DNA of 64,000 nucleotides from DATLED01 sp035525495 (GTDB lineage Bacteria; Actinomycetota; Acidimicrobiia; Acidimicrobiales; CADCTF01). Positions 31,923 to 40,683 of the stretch are shown here, in pieces. Both the position numbers and the translations under genes were made by a program. Positions within the stretch are counted from its first letter, which is position 1; the number at the start of each line of letters is the position of its first letter. A model generated the notes under the pieces. That model worked only from the letters and a program-made list of their open reading frames with translations, did not search any database and was not told where the DNA came from. The stretch is from NCBI GenBank assembly GCA_035525495.1, contig DATLED010000091.1, positions 1-64,000 on the forward strand. Direction: 5' to 3'.

Positions 31923-33161
31923 GTGCGACCGCCCTCCGTCGACCGCTTGGCGCGGGACCTGGCCGACACGGGACTGCCCCACCCCCTGCTCGTCGACGTG
32001 GCCCGCGCCGCCATCGCTTCCGGCGACCCGGACTCGGCGAGGGCGCGCGCCGAGGCCGTCGGGGTCGCGATGCTGCGGCCGGTCGTCAACGCCACCGGCG
32101 TGCTGCTGCACACGAACCTCGGACGGGCGCCGCTCGGTGTGGTGCCGATGACGGGGTACGCCAACCTCGAGCTCGATCTCGTCAGTGGGGCGCGAGGGTC
32201 GCGTCACGCGCACGCCGCTGCGCTGATGGCGCGGGCCAGTGGCGCCGAGGACGCGTTGATCGTGAACAACGGGGCCGCCGCCGTCCTGCTCGTGCTGGCG
32301 GCGCTCGCCACCGGGCGGGCGGTAGCGGTGAGCCGCGGTGAGCTGGTCGAGATCGGCGGCGGCTTCCGCGTCCCCGAGGTGCTGCAACAGTCGGGGGCCG
32401 AGCTCGTGGAGGTCGGGACCACCAACCGCACGCGGGTCGCCGACTACCGGAGGGCCATGGCGACCGCCGACGTCGCACTGCTGTTGAAGGTGCACACGTC
32501 GAACTACACGATCTCGGGCTTCACGGAGTCGACGTCGGTCGACGAGCTCGCATCGCTGGGCGTGCCCGTTGCCGTCGACGCCGGGTCCGGGCTGTTGGAC
32601 GCGGCGACGCCCTGGCTGACCGATGGTCCGCCGCCCTGGCTCACGGGCGAGCCTGCGGTGCGCCAGCTGCTCGAGGCGGGCGCCGGCGTCGTCACGTTCT
32701 CCGGCGACAAGCTCCTGGGCGGTCCGCAGGCAGGCGTGATCGCGGGTGCCGGCGCCCTCGTCGAACGCTGTCGCCGGCATCCGCTGGCGCGTGCGCTGCG
32801 GCCCGGCGGGCTGGTGCTGGCGGCGATGCAGGGCGTGGCGCTGGCCTACCTGCGACGTGCGGGCGACGACATCCCCTTCTGGCGGATGGCGACCACCGAT
32901 GTCGGGTCGCTGCGACGCCGCGCCGAGTCGCTCGGCCACGGCGAGGTCGTCGACTGCGAGTCGGTCCCCGGCGGCGGCGCCGCGCCCGGCGTGACGATCC
33001 CCTCCGCTGGCATCGCCCTCGATGGCGACCGGACAGCCGCGCTGCGGGCCCACGAACCGCCCGTCATCGCCCGCGTCGCCGAGGGGCGGACGGTCCTCGA
33101 CCTGCGAACCGTCGACCCGGCCGACGACGCCGTCGTTTCCGGCGCCATCGCCTCGCTCTAG
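31923..33161 (+). CDS. selA: L-seryl-tRNA(Sec) selenium transferase
   Basis: The 412-aa PLP enzyme converts seryl-tRNA(Sec) to selenocysteyl-tRNA(Sec) with selenophosphate. Recognisable stretches are VVNATGVLLHTNLGRAPL, HAHAAALMARASGAEDALIV, VEVGTTNRTR, PVAVDAGSGLLD and the PLP lysine K263 in SGDKLLGGPQAG. It is about 50 residues shorter than E. coli SelA; the GTG start at 31923 gives an N-terminal helical domain of near-normal size. SelB follows after 7 nt. No tRNA-Sec gene or selD is in the window, and I see no selenoprotein gene here. Confidence 0.92.
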   Translation: MRPPSVDRLARDLADTGLPHPLLVDVARAAIASGDPDSARARAEAVGVAMLRPVVNATGVLLHTNLGRAPLGVVPMTGYANLELDLVSGARGSRHAHAAALMARASGAEDALIVNNGAAAVLLVLAALATGRAVAVSRGELVEIGGGFRVPEVLQQSGAELVEVGTTNRTRVADYRRAMATADVALLLKVHTSNYTISGFTESTSVDELASLGVPVAVDAGSGLLDAATPWLTDGPPPWLTGEPAVRQLLEAGAGVVTFSGDKLLGGPQAGVIAGAGALVERCRRHPLARALRPGGLVLAAMQGVALAYLRRAGDDIPFWRMATTDVGSLRRRAESLGHGEVVDCESVPGGGAAPGVTIPSAGIALDGDRTAALRAHEPPVIARVAEGRTVLDLRTVDPADDAVVSGAIASL

Positions 33162-33168
33162 AGGAACC

Positions 33169-34905
33169 GTGCACGTCGTCGCCACCGCCGGCCACGTCGA
33201 CCACGGCAAGTCCACACTCGTCCGCGCGCTCACCGGGATCGACCCCGACCGCTTCGCCGAGGAGAAGGAGCGGGGGCTGACCATCGACCTCGGGTTCGCT
33301 TGGACGACGCTGCCCAGCGGCCGCGAGCTGGGTTTCGTCGACGTTCCCGGTCACGTGCGCTTCCTCAAGAACATGCTCGCCGGTGTCGGCGCCGTCGACG
33401 CGTGCGTCTTCGTCGTCGCGGCCACCGAGGGATGGAAGCCGCAGTCGGAGGAGCACCTGCGGATCCTCGAGCTGCTCGGCCTCGGTCACGGACTGGTCGC
33501 GCTGACGAAGGCGGATCTGGTCGACGCAGACGACCTCGAGCTGGCGCGGCTCGACGTCGCCGACCGCGTGGCCGGGACCTTCCTCGAGGGCGCCGAGGTC
33601 GTGGCCGTCGATGCGCGCGCGGGACGCGGGGTCGGCGACCTCGCCGCCGCCATCGACCGGCTGTTGACGACGACGCCGGAAGCCACCGATCGGAACCGCC
33701 CCCGCCTGTGGGTCGACCGTTCGTTCGCGGCGAAGGGTTCGGGGACGGTGGTCACCGGGACGCTCACCGGCGGGACGTTGCGCGTCGACGACACCTTGGA
33801 CCTGTTGCCTTCGGCACGATCGGTGCGGGTTCGGGCGCTGCAGACGCACCGGTCGAAGCTCACGTCAGCGGGGCCGGGACGGCGATTGGCCGTCAACCTC
33901 ACGGGCGTGTCCCACGGCGAGGTGGAGCGGGGCGACGCCCTCGTGCGACGGACGCAATGGGCCCCGACGCAGATGTTCGACGCGTCCCTCACCGTGCTGG
34001 CGGGTCTCGACCACGACGTGTCGAGACGAGGCGCCTACACCGTTCACGTCGGTTCGGGCGAGCACGCCGCCAACATCCGGGTGCTCGGAGCGACGGCGCT
34101 GACACCCGGCGAGGTGGGCGCCGTGCGGATCCACCTTCCGGTGCCGCTGCCGCTCGTCGCCGGGGACCGCTTCATCGTGCGGGAGAGCGGGCGCGGTGAG
34201 ACCGTCGGCGGGGGCGAGGTGCTGGACGTGGCGCCGCGATCGGCGGCGGCGCGGGCGCGACCGGACCGATCCGTGGACCGGGTCGTGCGGGAGTGGGGTT
34301 GGATCGAGTCGGACCATCTCGAACGGCTGACGGGTGAGCGGCGTGCAGCCGACGTCAGCGGGTGGGTCGTCGACCCGACGGTGCTGGCCGAGGTGCGACA
34401 GCGCTTGGAGGCGGCGGTGGTCGACGGCGTCGAACTGACGAGTCTCTCGGCACAGGAGCGAGCCGTGCTCGACACGCTCGACGGCGTCCGTCTCGAAGGC
34501 GGGCGGGCGAGGAGGGGCGCACCCCTGGACGACTCCGCCGCACATCCCTACCTGTACGCGCTCGACGCGGCACCGTTCTCGCCACCGACGCCGGAGGAGG
34601 CGGACGTGGAGCGTCCGGAGGTCCGCGACCTCGTCCGCCGCGGCCTGGTCGTCGAGCGGGACGGGTTCCACTTCTCGGCCACCGCCGTCGATGCCGCCGC
34701 CCGAGTGGTGGCATCGCTCGTCGCCGCCTCGCCCGATGGTGTCACCGCCAGCCAGGTCCGGGACGCCCTCGGCACCACCCGGAAGTACCTGCTCCCGCTG
34801 CTCGGGATCCTCGACGCCACCGGCGTGACCCGACGCCGGGGCGACGTCCGCATCGCCGGTCCCCGCCTCCCGCGTGACGAAGGGCGATCAGCGCACGGGA
34901 CGTGA
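33169..34905 (+). CDS. selB: Selenocysteine-specific elongation factor
   Basis: The 578-aa GTPase carries Sec-tRNA to UGA codons with a SECIS hairpin. G motifs are AGHVDHGKSTLVRAL (G1), the switch region ERGLTIDLGF, VDVPGHVRFLKNM (G3) and LTKADL (G4), followed by two beta-barrel domains and C-terminal winged helices (VSLVAASPDGVTASQVRDAL). The GTG start is preceded by GAGGAA. It forms an operon with selA. The C-terminal winged-helix region, which binds SECIS RNA, appears complete. Confidence 0.94.
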   Translation: MHVVATAGHVDHGKSTLVRALTGIDPDRFAEEKERGLTIDLGFAWTTLPSGRELGFVDVPGHVRFLKNMLAGVGAVDACVFVVAATEGWKPQSEEHLRILELLGLGHGLVALTKADLVDADDLELARLDVADRVAGTFLEGAEVVAVDARAGRGVGDLAAAIDRLLTTTPEATDRNRPRLWVDRSFAAKGSGTVVTGTLTGGTLRVDDTLDLLPSARSVRVRALQTHRSKLTSAGPGRRLAVNLTGVSHGEVERGDALVRRTQWAPTQMFDASLTVLAGLDHDVSRRGAYTVHVGSGEHAANIRVLGATALTPGEVGAVRIHLPVPLPLVAGDRFIVRESGRGETVGGGEVLDVAPRSAAARARPDRSVDRVVREWGWIESDHLERLTGERRAADVSGWVVDPTVLAEVRQRLEAAVVDGVELTSLSAQERAVLDTLDGVRLEGGRARRGAPLDDSAAHPYLYALDAAPFSPPTPEEADVERPEVRDLVRRGLVVERDGFHFSATAVDAAARVVASLVAASPDGVTASQVRDALGTTRKYLLPLLGILDATGVTRRRGDVRIAGPRLPRDEGRSAHGT

Positions 34906-34927
34906 TGCAAGGACAGTGAACCGGGGA

Positions 34928-35866
34928 CTACGCGGAGAGCTCGTCGCCGGGCTTGGCGCGCGGGAGCGACGGCAGTCCTCGGGGACGGCGGGAGCGCTTG
35001 TTGGCGCCACTCGTCTCCTCCGCCTCTCGGGCGACTCTGGCCACGGCAACGATGTTCGTCATGACCTCGCCGAAGGAGTCGGGGTCGGCGAGCAGCCACG
35101 AGTGGTTGCCGCTCACGACCTCGCCCTCGGAGCCGATGGCGGCGCACAACGCATCGAAGGAAGGACGCGGGATGATCCGGTCCTGTTCGCCCCACAGCAC
35201 GACGACGGGGAGGTGGCGCCGGCGCAGCTCCTCGAGCTCCCCGGTCAGGTCGGCCGAGCGGGCGAGGTTCGCCGCCTTCCACATGGCCCGCGGGTTGCGG
35301 AGGAGGTTGGGCAACGCGTCCTCCAGGATCACCGGAAGGACCCGGGTGAGGTGCGGGATCGGGAGGATGTCGCTCGGGAAGTGGATTCCCCAGTCCCACA
35401 ATGGGCGCTGGGCCATCGACTTCACGGCGCCGGTCGGCCCCGGCGTCGACCACGCCGAGCCGCCGACGGAGTTGATGAGGACGAGCGTGCGGACCCGACC
35501 CTGGTGGTTGTGCGCGAACTGGATCGAGACGGCGCCGCCGAAGGAGTGGCCGACGAGGAACACCGGCTCGTCGATGCCGATGGCGTCGAAGAAGCCGTTC
35601 AGCCACGAGGCGTAGCCGTCGAGGTCGAAGTGCTCGCGGTCGAGCTCGTCCGACCCGCCGAAGCCCGGGAGCGCCGGGGCGTAGACCTTGCAGCCCAGGT
35701 GGATCAGGCGCTTCATCGCCCGCTTGTAGCTGTGCTGGCCGAGACCCCACCCGTGGACGAAGACGAGCGGGAGGCCCTCACCGGCGACGCCGTAGAGGGC
35801 CGTGCGGCCCTGGACGGTCGTCGACTTCCAGACGAGGTGATCCGAGGGGGGCGGCGCGCTTGCCAT
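34928..35866 (-). CDS. Alpha/beta hydrolase
   Basis: The 312-aa protein has the alpha/beta-hydrolase fold signatures: oxyanion motif FVHGWGLGQHSY, nucleophile elbow LVGHSFGGAV, an acidic residue in WGEQDRIIP, and the His in SGNHSWLL. Substrates of this group range from esters to epoxides, so specificity is open. The C-terminus is basic (NKRSRRPRGLPSLPRAK). The ATG at 35866 is preferred to one three codons upstream. It is convergent with selB, leaving 22 nt between. Confidence 0.88.
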   Translation of the reverse strand: MASAPPPSDHLVWKSTTVQGRTALYGVAGEGLPLVFVHGWGLGQHSYKRAMKRLIHLGCKVYAPALPGFGGSDELDREHFDLDGYASWLNGFFDAIGIDEPVFLVGHSFGGAVSIQFAHNHQGRVRTLVLINSVGGSAWSTPGPTGAVKSMAQRPLWDWGIHFPSDILPIPHLTRVLPVILEDALPNLLRNPRAMWKAANLARSADLTGELEELRRRHLPVVVLWGEQDRIIPRPSFDALCAAIGSEGEVVSGNHSWLLADPDSFGEVMTNIVAVARVAREAEETSGANKRSRRPRGLPSLPRAKPGDELSA

Positions 35867-35916
35867 CGCAAGCACACGATACGCCGAAGCACGCGGCGCG
35901 CGCCGCCCAGCGTGAG

Positions 35917-36180
35917 CTAGCCGACGCGGCGGGCGATGAGCGCCTTGCGCTCGACCTCGTTGAGACCGCCCCAGATGCCGTGAGGCTCGCGGATCTTGAT
36001 GCTGTACTCGAGGCAGGGCTTGCGCACCGAGCAGACGGCGCAGATGGCTTTGGCACGCACCTCACGCTCCTCCTTCTCGTCCTTGCGCTCGAACTGCGCC
36101 GGCGGGAAGAAGACGGCGGCGTGCGGGCCCCGGCACGCAGCCTTGATCTGCCAAAGCTCTTCGGTGGTCTGTGCGCTCAC
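35917..36180 (-). CDS. whiB: WhiB-family Fe-S transcription factor
   Basis: An 87-aa WhiB protein with the four cluster-binding cysteines (CRGP; CAVCSVRKPC) and the GIWGG turn followed by a basic C-terminus (NEVERKALIARRVG). It holds a [4Fe-4S] cluster and partners with the primary sigma factor, sensing redox or nitric oxide. The GTG at 36180 has a GGGGGA ribosome-binding site. In mycobacteria whiB4 lies between ponA2 and an ArsA/Get3-like pair, and here the same three gene types are within 10 kb, so a WhiB4-like role is plausible. WhiB proteins occur only in actinobacteria and their phages. Confidence 0.93.
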   Translation of the reverse strand: MSAQTTEELWQIKAACRGPHAAVFFPPAQFERKDEKEEREVRAKAICAVCSVRKPCLEYSIKIREPHGIWGGLNEVERKALIARRVG

Positions 36181-36275
36181 GAGCGGTCCCCCTGTTTCTG
36201 GGAGGAACCTAAACCCCCGCCTGTGGGTTCCACAAGCAAAACTTTCTGAGAGCCCGGGCGTGCTGACCAGCACTT

Positions 36276-36360
36276 ATGGCCTCGCTCTGCGGCGCCGCCC
36301 TCCGGGCCGAGGCCTTGCCGCTCGGCTGTCGGCCGCTCGCTGGCGCTCCCGACGCCGACC
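36276..36360 (+). repeat. Dispersed intergenic repeat, full copy
   Basis: This 85-bp copy reads CCTCGCTCTGCGGCGCC, then GCCGAGGCCTTGCCGCTCGG, and ends GCTCGCTGGCGCTCCCGACG, matching the unit at 9998-10087 in the same orientation. It occupies the gap between the whiB promoter region and the end of the NfeD-like gene. Confidence 0.8.
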
Positions 36361-36384
36361 TTGCGTGCTCCGTTGCTGCCGTCG

Positions 36385-37614
36385 TCAATGGTTTGGGTCC
36401 TTCGCGGCGCCTTCGAGGGGTTCGACCTCCAGCAGGAGGCCGTCGATGCCCGCGACGCGGACGGGTTGGCCGGCACGAATCGGCGTCGCCCGGTTCGTAC
36501 GGGCCCGCCAAGGGGCCTGTCGGACGGTGACGACGCCGTCGGGGGCGACGTCGGAAACCGCGGTCCCCTCCTCGCCGAGCATCGACTCGCGCCCGATCGT
36601 CGGCGTCGAGAAGCGGGTCCGGACCATCGCCGGCATGCCCGCCACGATGAACAGTGCGACGCCTGCGATGACCACCGCCAGCACGATCAACGGGACCGAC
36701 AATCCGTCTCCGAACAGGAAGAACGACCCGACGACGAAGGCGATCGTCCCGATCACGGTCCACGCGCGCGGCGTCCCCGCCTGCACGTCGATGCCGAACC
36801 CGACGACGCCCAGCGCCAGCACCACCAGCGCAACCGGCCGGGTGGGCAGGACGCCCAGGCCGTAGCCGCCGAGGACGAGTGCGATCGCGCCCGTCACACC
36901 GGCGACGCCCACGCCGGCGGTGAAGAACTCGAACAGGATCAGGAGCAGGCCGATGCACAACAGCAGGTACGCCGCGGACGGCGTGGCCACGGCGTGCAGC
37001 AGCTGGGCGAGCAGCGAGGGCTCGTCGAAGCGCACCTGCGCACCCGAGGCCAGCTCCTGTTGCGGCGGCCGCCCCTCGCGCTTCACGACCTTGGTCGGCA
37101 CCTCGATGCCCGCCCGGCCGTCGATGGCCACGATGAAGTCGCCGAGCGTCGCCGCCGTCACCGCGTCAGCCCGCGACGCCCGGACGTGCGCACCCGGCGC
37201 CATCCCCTGCACTGCCGCCGCCTCGAACAGGGCGAAGGCTTCGCCCGATGCCCTGGACTCCTTGCCCGGCCCGACCCAGATCGCCACCGGGACCCTCGAC
37301 GAGCGCACACCCTCGACGAGGCGGGCGAGATCGGCCTTCGGTGCCACCCCACCGGGGCTGTCGAGGCGGATGACCAACGCCGACGTGTGGTCGGCTTGCG
37401 CCTCGGCGAGCGAACGAGCGATGAAGTCGACGTTGACCGGATCGAGCAGGCCACTGACCTCGATGACGTCGAGGGTCGTCGTCGGCCTCGACGTCGCGTG
37501 CGCGCCGGCAACCCCGGCGCACACCAGGGTCAGCACGGACGACAGAAGGGCGACAACTAGCCTGCGCGCGCGAATGGACGTCTCCCGGTTCTGCTCGGCG
37601 ACTCGGTTGCTCAT
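36385..37614 (-). CDS. NfeD-like membrane protease (ClpP-class N-terminal domain)
   Basis: The 409-aa protein starts MSNRVAEQNRE and has a signal-like helix (VVALLSSVLTLVCAGVAGA), a ClpP/crotonase-like domain (VIRLDSPGGVAPKADLARL, VPVAIWVGPGKESRASGEAF), four or five membrane helices (LLLCIGLLLILFEFF, ALVVLALGVVGFGI, IVLAVVIAGVALFIV) and a C-terminal OB-like NfeD domain (GEEGTAVSDVAPDGVVTVRQ, VRVAGIDGLLLEVEPL). NfeD proteases act with stomatin partners in membrane quality control. The start shares its first 41 nt with the opposite-strand ATPase gene, so one of the two starts is probably misplaced. Confidence 0.8.
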   Translation of the reverse strand: MSNRVAEQNRETSIRARRLVVALLSSVLTLVCAGVAGAHATSRPTTTLDVIEVSGLLDPVNVDFIARSLAEAQADHTSALVIRLDSPGGVAPKADLARLVEGVRSSRVPVAIWVGPGKESRASGEAFALFEAAAVQGMAPGAHVRASRADAVTAATLGDFIVAIDGRAGIEVPTKVVKREGRPPQQELASGAQVRFDEPSLLAQLLHAVATPSAAYLLLCIGLLLILFEFFTAGVGVAGVTGAIALVLGGYGLGVLPTRPVALVVLALGVVGFGIDVQAGTPRAWTVIGTIAFVVGSFFLFGDGLSVPLIVLAVVIAGVALFIVAGMPAMVRTRFSTPTIGRESMLGEEGTAVSDVAPDGVVTVRQAPWRARTNRATPIRAGQPVRVAGIDGLLLEVEPLEGAAKDPNH

Positions 37615-38491
37615 CGTCGCCGGGAAGGGCGGTGTAGGCAAAACCACGGTCACGGCCGCGCTCGCCAAGATGAACGCCGATGCGGGCCGGAAGAGCCTGA
37701 TCATCGAGGTCGAGGGCAAGAGCGGGATCGGCAACGTCTTCGGTCGGCGGGACCTCCTGACCTACGAGGAGGTGGAGCTCGCACCCGCCGTCGCCGCCCG
37801 GACCCTCACCCCCGACGACGCCCTCCTCGAGTACCTCCGCGACCATGGGATGAAGCGAATCTCCACGCGCCTCATGCAGTCCGGCGCTCTGGACGTCGTG
37901 TCCACGGCCGTTCCCGGGCTGAAGGACATCCTCGTCCTCGGCAAGGTCAAGCAGCTCGAGCGCGCCGGGGACGAGCTCCTCGTGCTCGACGCGCCCGCCG
38001 CCGGCCACGCCGTCACCTTCCTGACGAGCGCCGCCGGGCTGCTGGATGCGGCACGCGTCGGACCCATCCGCACCCAGGCGCAGGACGTCGTCGACCTGCT
38101 CTCGGACCCCGAACGCTGCCAGGTCGTCCTCGTGACGCTGCCCGAGGAGACGCCGGTGAACGAGGTCGTCGAGACCGCGTACAAGCTCGAGGACCGGGTC
38201 GGGATCAAGCTCGGTCCGGTCGTCGTGAACGGCGTGTACCCGCGGCTCGAGGAGCTCGACGACGACGACTTCCCGGTGGAGGGGCTCACCGCCGGGCAAT
38301 CGTCGGCGCTGCGGGAGGCGGCGGCATTCCGGCGCAGCCGCCAGGAACTGCAGGCCGAGCAGCTGCGTCGCCTCGACGACGCCCTGCCGCTCCCCCAGCT
38401 CCGGCTGCCGTTCCTGTTCACACCGGAGGTCGGCCCGGGCGAGCTCGAGGTCCTCGCTGCGGAGCTCGCGAAGCAGGTCGAGGCACTGTGA
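37574..38491 (+). CDS. ArsA/Get3-like ATPase, first of a pair
   Basis: A 305-aa deviant Walker ATPase with GKGGVGKTTVTAALAK at the N-terminus, IIEVEGKSGI as switch-I-like, and VLDAPAAGHAVTFL at Walker B. No Cys ligands of arsenite-sensing ArsA are seen and no ars genes are nearby. The pair resembles mycobacterial Rv3679/Rv3680 (BagA/BagB), a heteromeric ATPase linked with tolerance of oxidative and glycerol-derived stress. It overlaps the second gene by 4 nt (GTGA). The ATG at 37574 is used; a TTG at 37608 would avoid overlap with the NfeD-like gene. Confidence 0.88.
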   Translation: MDVSRFCSATRLLIVAGKGGVGKTTVTAALAKMNADAGRKSLIIEVEGKSGIGNVFGRRDLLTYEEVELAPAVAARTLTPDDALLEYLRDHGMKRISTRLMQSGALDVVSTAVPGLKDILVLGKVKQLERAGDELLVLDAPAAGHAVTFLTSAAGLLDAARVGPIRTQAQDVVDLLSDPERCQVVLVTLPEETPVNEVVETAYKLEDRVGIKLGPVVVNGVYPRLEELDDDDFPVEGLTAGQSSALREAAAFRRSRQELQAEQLRRLDDALPLPQLRLPFLFTPEVGPGELEVLAAELAKQVEAL

Positions 38492-39537
38492 GCGGCGGCC
38501 TGGCCGCGATCGCCCGGGAGCGCCGCGTCGTCGTGTGCTGCGGGTCCGGCGGTGTCGGCAAGACGACGAGCGCGGCCACGCTGGCCCTCGAGGCGGCCAG
38601 GCAAGGACGGCGGGCATGCGTCGTCACCATCGACCCGGCGAAGCGCCTCGCCGACGCCTTGGGCCTGGAGTCGCTGTCCAACGTCCCCGGCCGCATCCAG
38701 GGCGACTGGACGGGTGAGCTGCACGCACTCATGCTCGATACCAAGTCGACGTTCGACGCCCTCGTCCGCCGATACGCGGCGACGCCCGAGCAGGCCGACT
38801 CGATCCTGGCCAACCGGCTCTACCGCAACATGGCCGGCGCGCTCTCCGGAACGCAGGAGTACATGGCGATGGAGAAGCTGTACGAGCTGGCATCGGGCGG
38901 CGACTACGACCTCATCGTCATCGACACGCCGCCGACCCGGAACGCCCTCGACTTCCTGGACGCACCACGACGCCTGACCCGGTTCCTCGACAACCGGATC
39001 TTCAAGCTGTTGATGATGCCGACCCGCGCCTACCTCAAGGCGGTGTCGCTGGCGACCCAGACCTTCCTGCGCACGATCTCCAAGGTCGTCGGGGGCGAGG
39101 TGGTGGCCGACGCCGTCGCCTTCTTCCAGGCTTTCGAGGGGATGGAGCAGGGGTTCCGGGACCGGGCGGCCGACGTGCTGACGATGTTGCAGGCCGCGTC
39201 GACGGCCTTCGTGCTCGTGACGTCGCCGCGACGGGATGCCGTCGAGGAGGCGGCCTTCTTCGCCGACAAGCTGCAGGAGGCCGGCATCACCGTTGACGGG
39301 CTCGTGGTCAACCGCCTGCACCCGTCGTTCGGGCGCGAGCCGGTGCCCGAGGGGCTCGGCGACCTCGGCGCCAACCTCGCCGACTTCCGCTCGATCGCCG
39401 AGCGTGAGGAGCAGCACTTCGCCGCGCTGGCAGCGCGGATCGCGCCCGCCCCGGTGGCCCGGGTCCCGTTCCTCGCCGACGACGTCCACGATCTCGAGGG
39501 CCTGGCCGTCATCGGCGGGTTCCTCTTCGCCGACTAG
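38488..39537 (+). CDS. ArsA/Get3-like ATPase, second of a pair
   Basis: The 349-aa partner has GSGGVGKTTSAATLAL, VTIDPAKRLADALG and VIDTPPTRNALDFLDAP; its central helical domain (residues about 150-230) is hydrophobic (RIFKLLMMPTRAYLKAVSLA). Get3-like proteins use this region to hold membrane helices. The GTG start overlaps the end of the first ATPase, giving equimolar expression of the pair. The gene is followed by a perfect 21-bp hairpin. Confidence 0.9.
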   Translation: MSGGLAAIARERRVVVCCGSGGVGKTTSAATLALEAARQGRRACVVTIDPAKRLADALGLESLSNVPGRIQGDWTGELHALMLDTKSTFDALVRRYAATPEQADSILANRLYRNMAGALSGTQEYMAMEKLYELASGGDYDLIVIDTPPTRNALDFLDAPRRLTRFLDNRIFKLLMMPTRAYLKAVSLATQTFLRTISKVVGGEVVADAVAFFQAFEGMEQGFRDRAADVLTMLQAASTAFVLVTSPRRDAVEEAAFFADKLQEAGITVDGLVVNRLHPSFGREPVPEGLGDLGANLADFRSIAEREEQHFAALAARIAPAPVARVPFLADDVHDLEGLAVIGGFLFAD

Positions 39538-39563
39538 TCCCACGACGGCGTTCCCCAATTGCC

Positions 39564-39610
39564 TTCTGGGTGGGGAGAACGACCTAGACGGTCGTTCTCC
39601 CCACCCAGAA
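39564..39610. terminator. Perfect 21-bp bidirectional hairpin
   Basis: Positions 39564-39584 and 39590-39610 are exact reverse complements with a 5-nt loop. The structure separates the convergent ArsA-like and STAS genes. The AT-rich ends are short; the length of the stem alone makes it a strong terminator candidate. Confidence 0.9.
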
Positions 39611-39624
39611 CGAGGGGATTTCGC

Positions 39625-39978
39625 TCAGCTCGATTCGGTCGATGGCTCGAGGAGGGCGGCGGCCGCGGACTCGACCGTCTCGGTGACGGTCACGATGCGG
39701 TCGAAGCCCGTCGTGTGGAGGAGGCGGGTGAGCGTCGGCCGGTTGCAGGCGACGGCGACGTCGCCCCCCAGCTCGCGGGCCCGTCGGATCCCACCGATCA
39801 ATGCGCCGAGCCCGGCGGAGTCGACGAAGGGCACGCCCGACATGTCGATCAGGATCCGGGGGTTCGAGGCGAGCTCCGCCAGGGACTGGCGGAACTGGCT
39901 GACGGTGAACGCGTCGAGCTCACCGACGGGACGGCAGATGACGTACCCGTCGCCGTTCTCGAGCTGGATGTCGAGCAC
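39625..39978 (-). CDS. STAS-domain anti-sigma-factor antagonist
   Basis: The 117-aa protein is a SpoIIAA/RsbV-like STAS domain: GELDAFTVSQFRQSLAEL, RILIDMSGVPFVDSAGLGAL with the phosphorylatable Ser of DSAG, and VACNRPTLTRLLHTTGFD. Such proteins bind an anti-sigma kinase and free its sigma factor when unphosphorylated. AGGAGG precedes the ATG. It is divergent from a receiver-domain protein gene; no sigma or anti-sigma gene is adjacent, so the partner is elsewhere. Confidence 0.92.
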   Translation of the reverse strand: MLDIQLENGDGYVICRPVGELDAFTVSQFRQSLAELASNPRILIDMSGVPFVDSAGLGALIGGIRRARELGGDVAVACNRPTLTRLLHTTGFDRIVTVTETVESAAAALLEPSTESS

Positions 39979-40082
39979 ATGTCCTCCTGTGGACGGCCGC
40001 GACGTTTGTCCCCTTTTGAGGCGTTCGCTCCGATGCTGCGGCGTCTGGATGGTAGTACCCGGCCACCGGTAGCCTCACCCCT

Positions 40083-40532
40083 GTGAGCGAGACCCGCGAC
40101 GTCCTGATCGCCACCGACTCGCCGAACGTGCGCGACGAGGTGCGGGCCGTGCTCGGGGCACGCGACTACACCGTCCGCACGGTGAACACCGGTGAGCTGG
40201 TCATCGAGTCGGTCCGCGAGAGAACGCCCGACCTGCTCGTCTGCGATTTCCAGATCGGGAACATGGGCGGCATGGCCATCACCCTCGAGCTGCGCAACGA
40301 CGAGAGCGGCGGCCGCCTCGACCACGTCCCGGTGCTGCTGCTCGTCGACCGCCGGCCCGATGTGTTCCTGGCTCGGCGCTCGGAAGCCGACGGGTTCCTC
40401 GTGAAGCCGCTCGATCCGATCCGCTTGCGACGGGCGATCACCGCCATCCTCGATGGGGGGACCTACGAGGACGACTCGTACCGACCGGCGGAGTCGCCCG
40501 CCGCGCGACCAGATGTGACCGCCGCCCGCTGA
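40083..40532 (+). CDS. Stand-alone response-regulator receiver protein
   Basis: The 149-aa protein is a single receiver domain. The acidic pocket is partly conserved (ATDSPN), the phospho-acceptor Asp is in DLLVCDFQIGNMGG, and the conserved Lys is in GFLVKPLD. After the domain there is only a disordered tail (TYEDDSYRPAESPAARP), so output must be by protein-protein contact. The GTG at 40083 lies 104 bp from the divergent STAS gene. The pair suggests a partner-switching circuit for a stress sigma factor. Confidence 0.88.
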   Translation: MSETRDVLIATDSPNVRDEVRAVLGARDYTVRTVNTGELVIESVRERTPDLLVCDFQIGNMGGMAITLELRNDESGGRLDHVPVLLLVDRRPDVFLARRSEADGFLVKPLDPIRLRRAITAILDGGTYEDDSYRPAESPAARPDVTAAR

Positions 40533-40555
40533 TCTAGAGTTTGCGGTCTGCACAC

Positions 40556-40629
40556 CGGGGTGTGGCGCAGTTTGGCAGCGCGCTGCGTTCGGGACGCAGA
40601 GGCCGCCGGTTCAAATCCGGCCACCCCGA
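40556..40629 (+). tRNA. tRNA-Pro(CGG)
   Basis: A complete cloverleaf of 74 nt without encoded CCA: acceptor CGGGGTG pairs with CACCCCG, discriminator A at 40629; anticodon stem CTGCG/CGCAG with loop TTCGGGA, anticodon CGG reading CCG; T arm GCCGGTTCAAATCCGGC. It is transcribed from the gap after the receiver gene. Confidence 0.95.
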
Positions 40630-40683
40630 CTCGAGGCCGGTCTCCTTCCGGGGGCCGGCCTCCTTGCGCGCCACACTGGGGAC

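Noticed and set aside
34906..34927. tRNA-Sec gene behind selB
   Set aside because: Only 22 bp lie between selB and the next gene, and no 90-nt cloverleaf was found elsewhere in the window.
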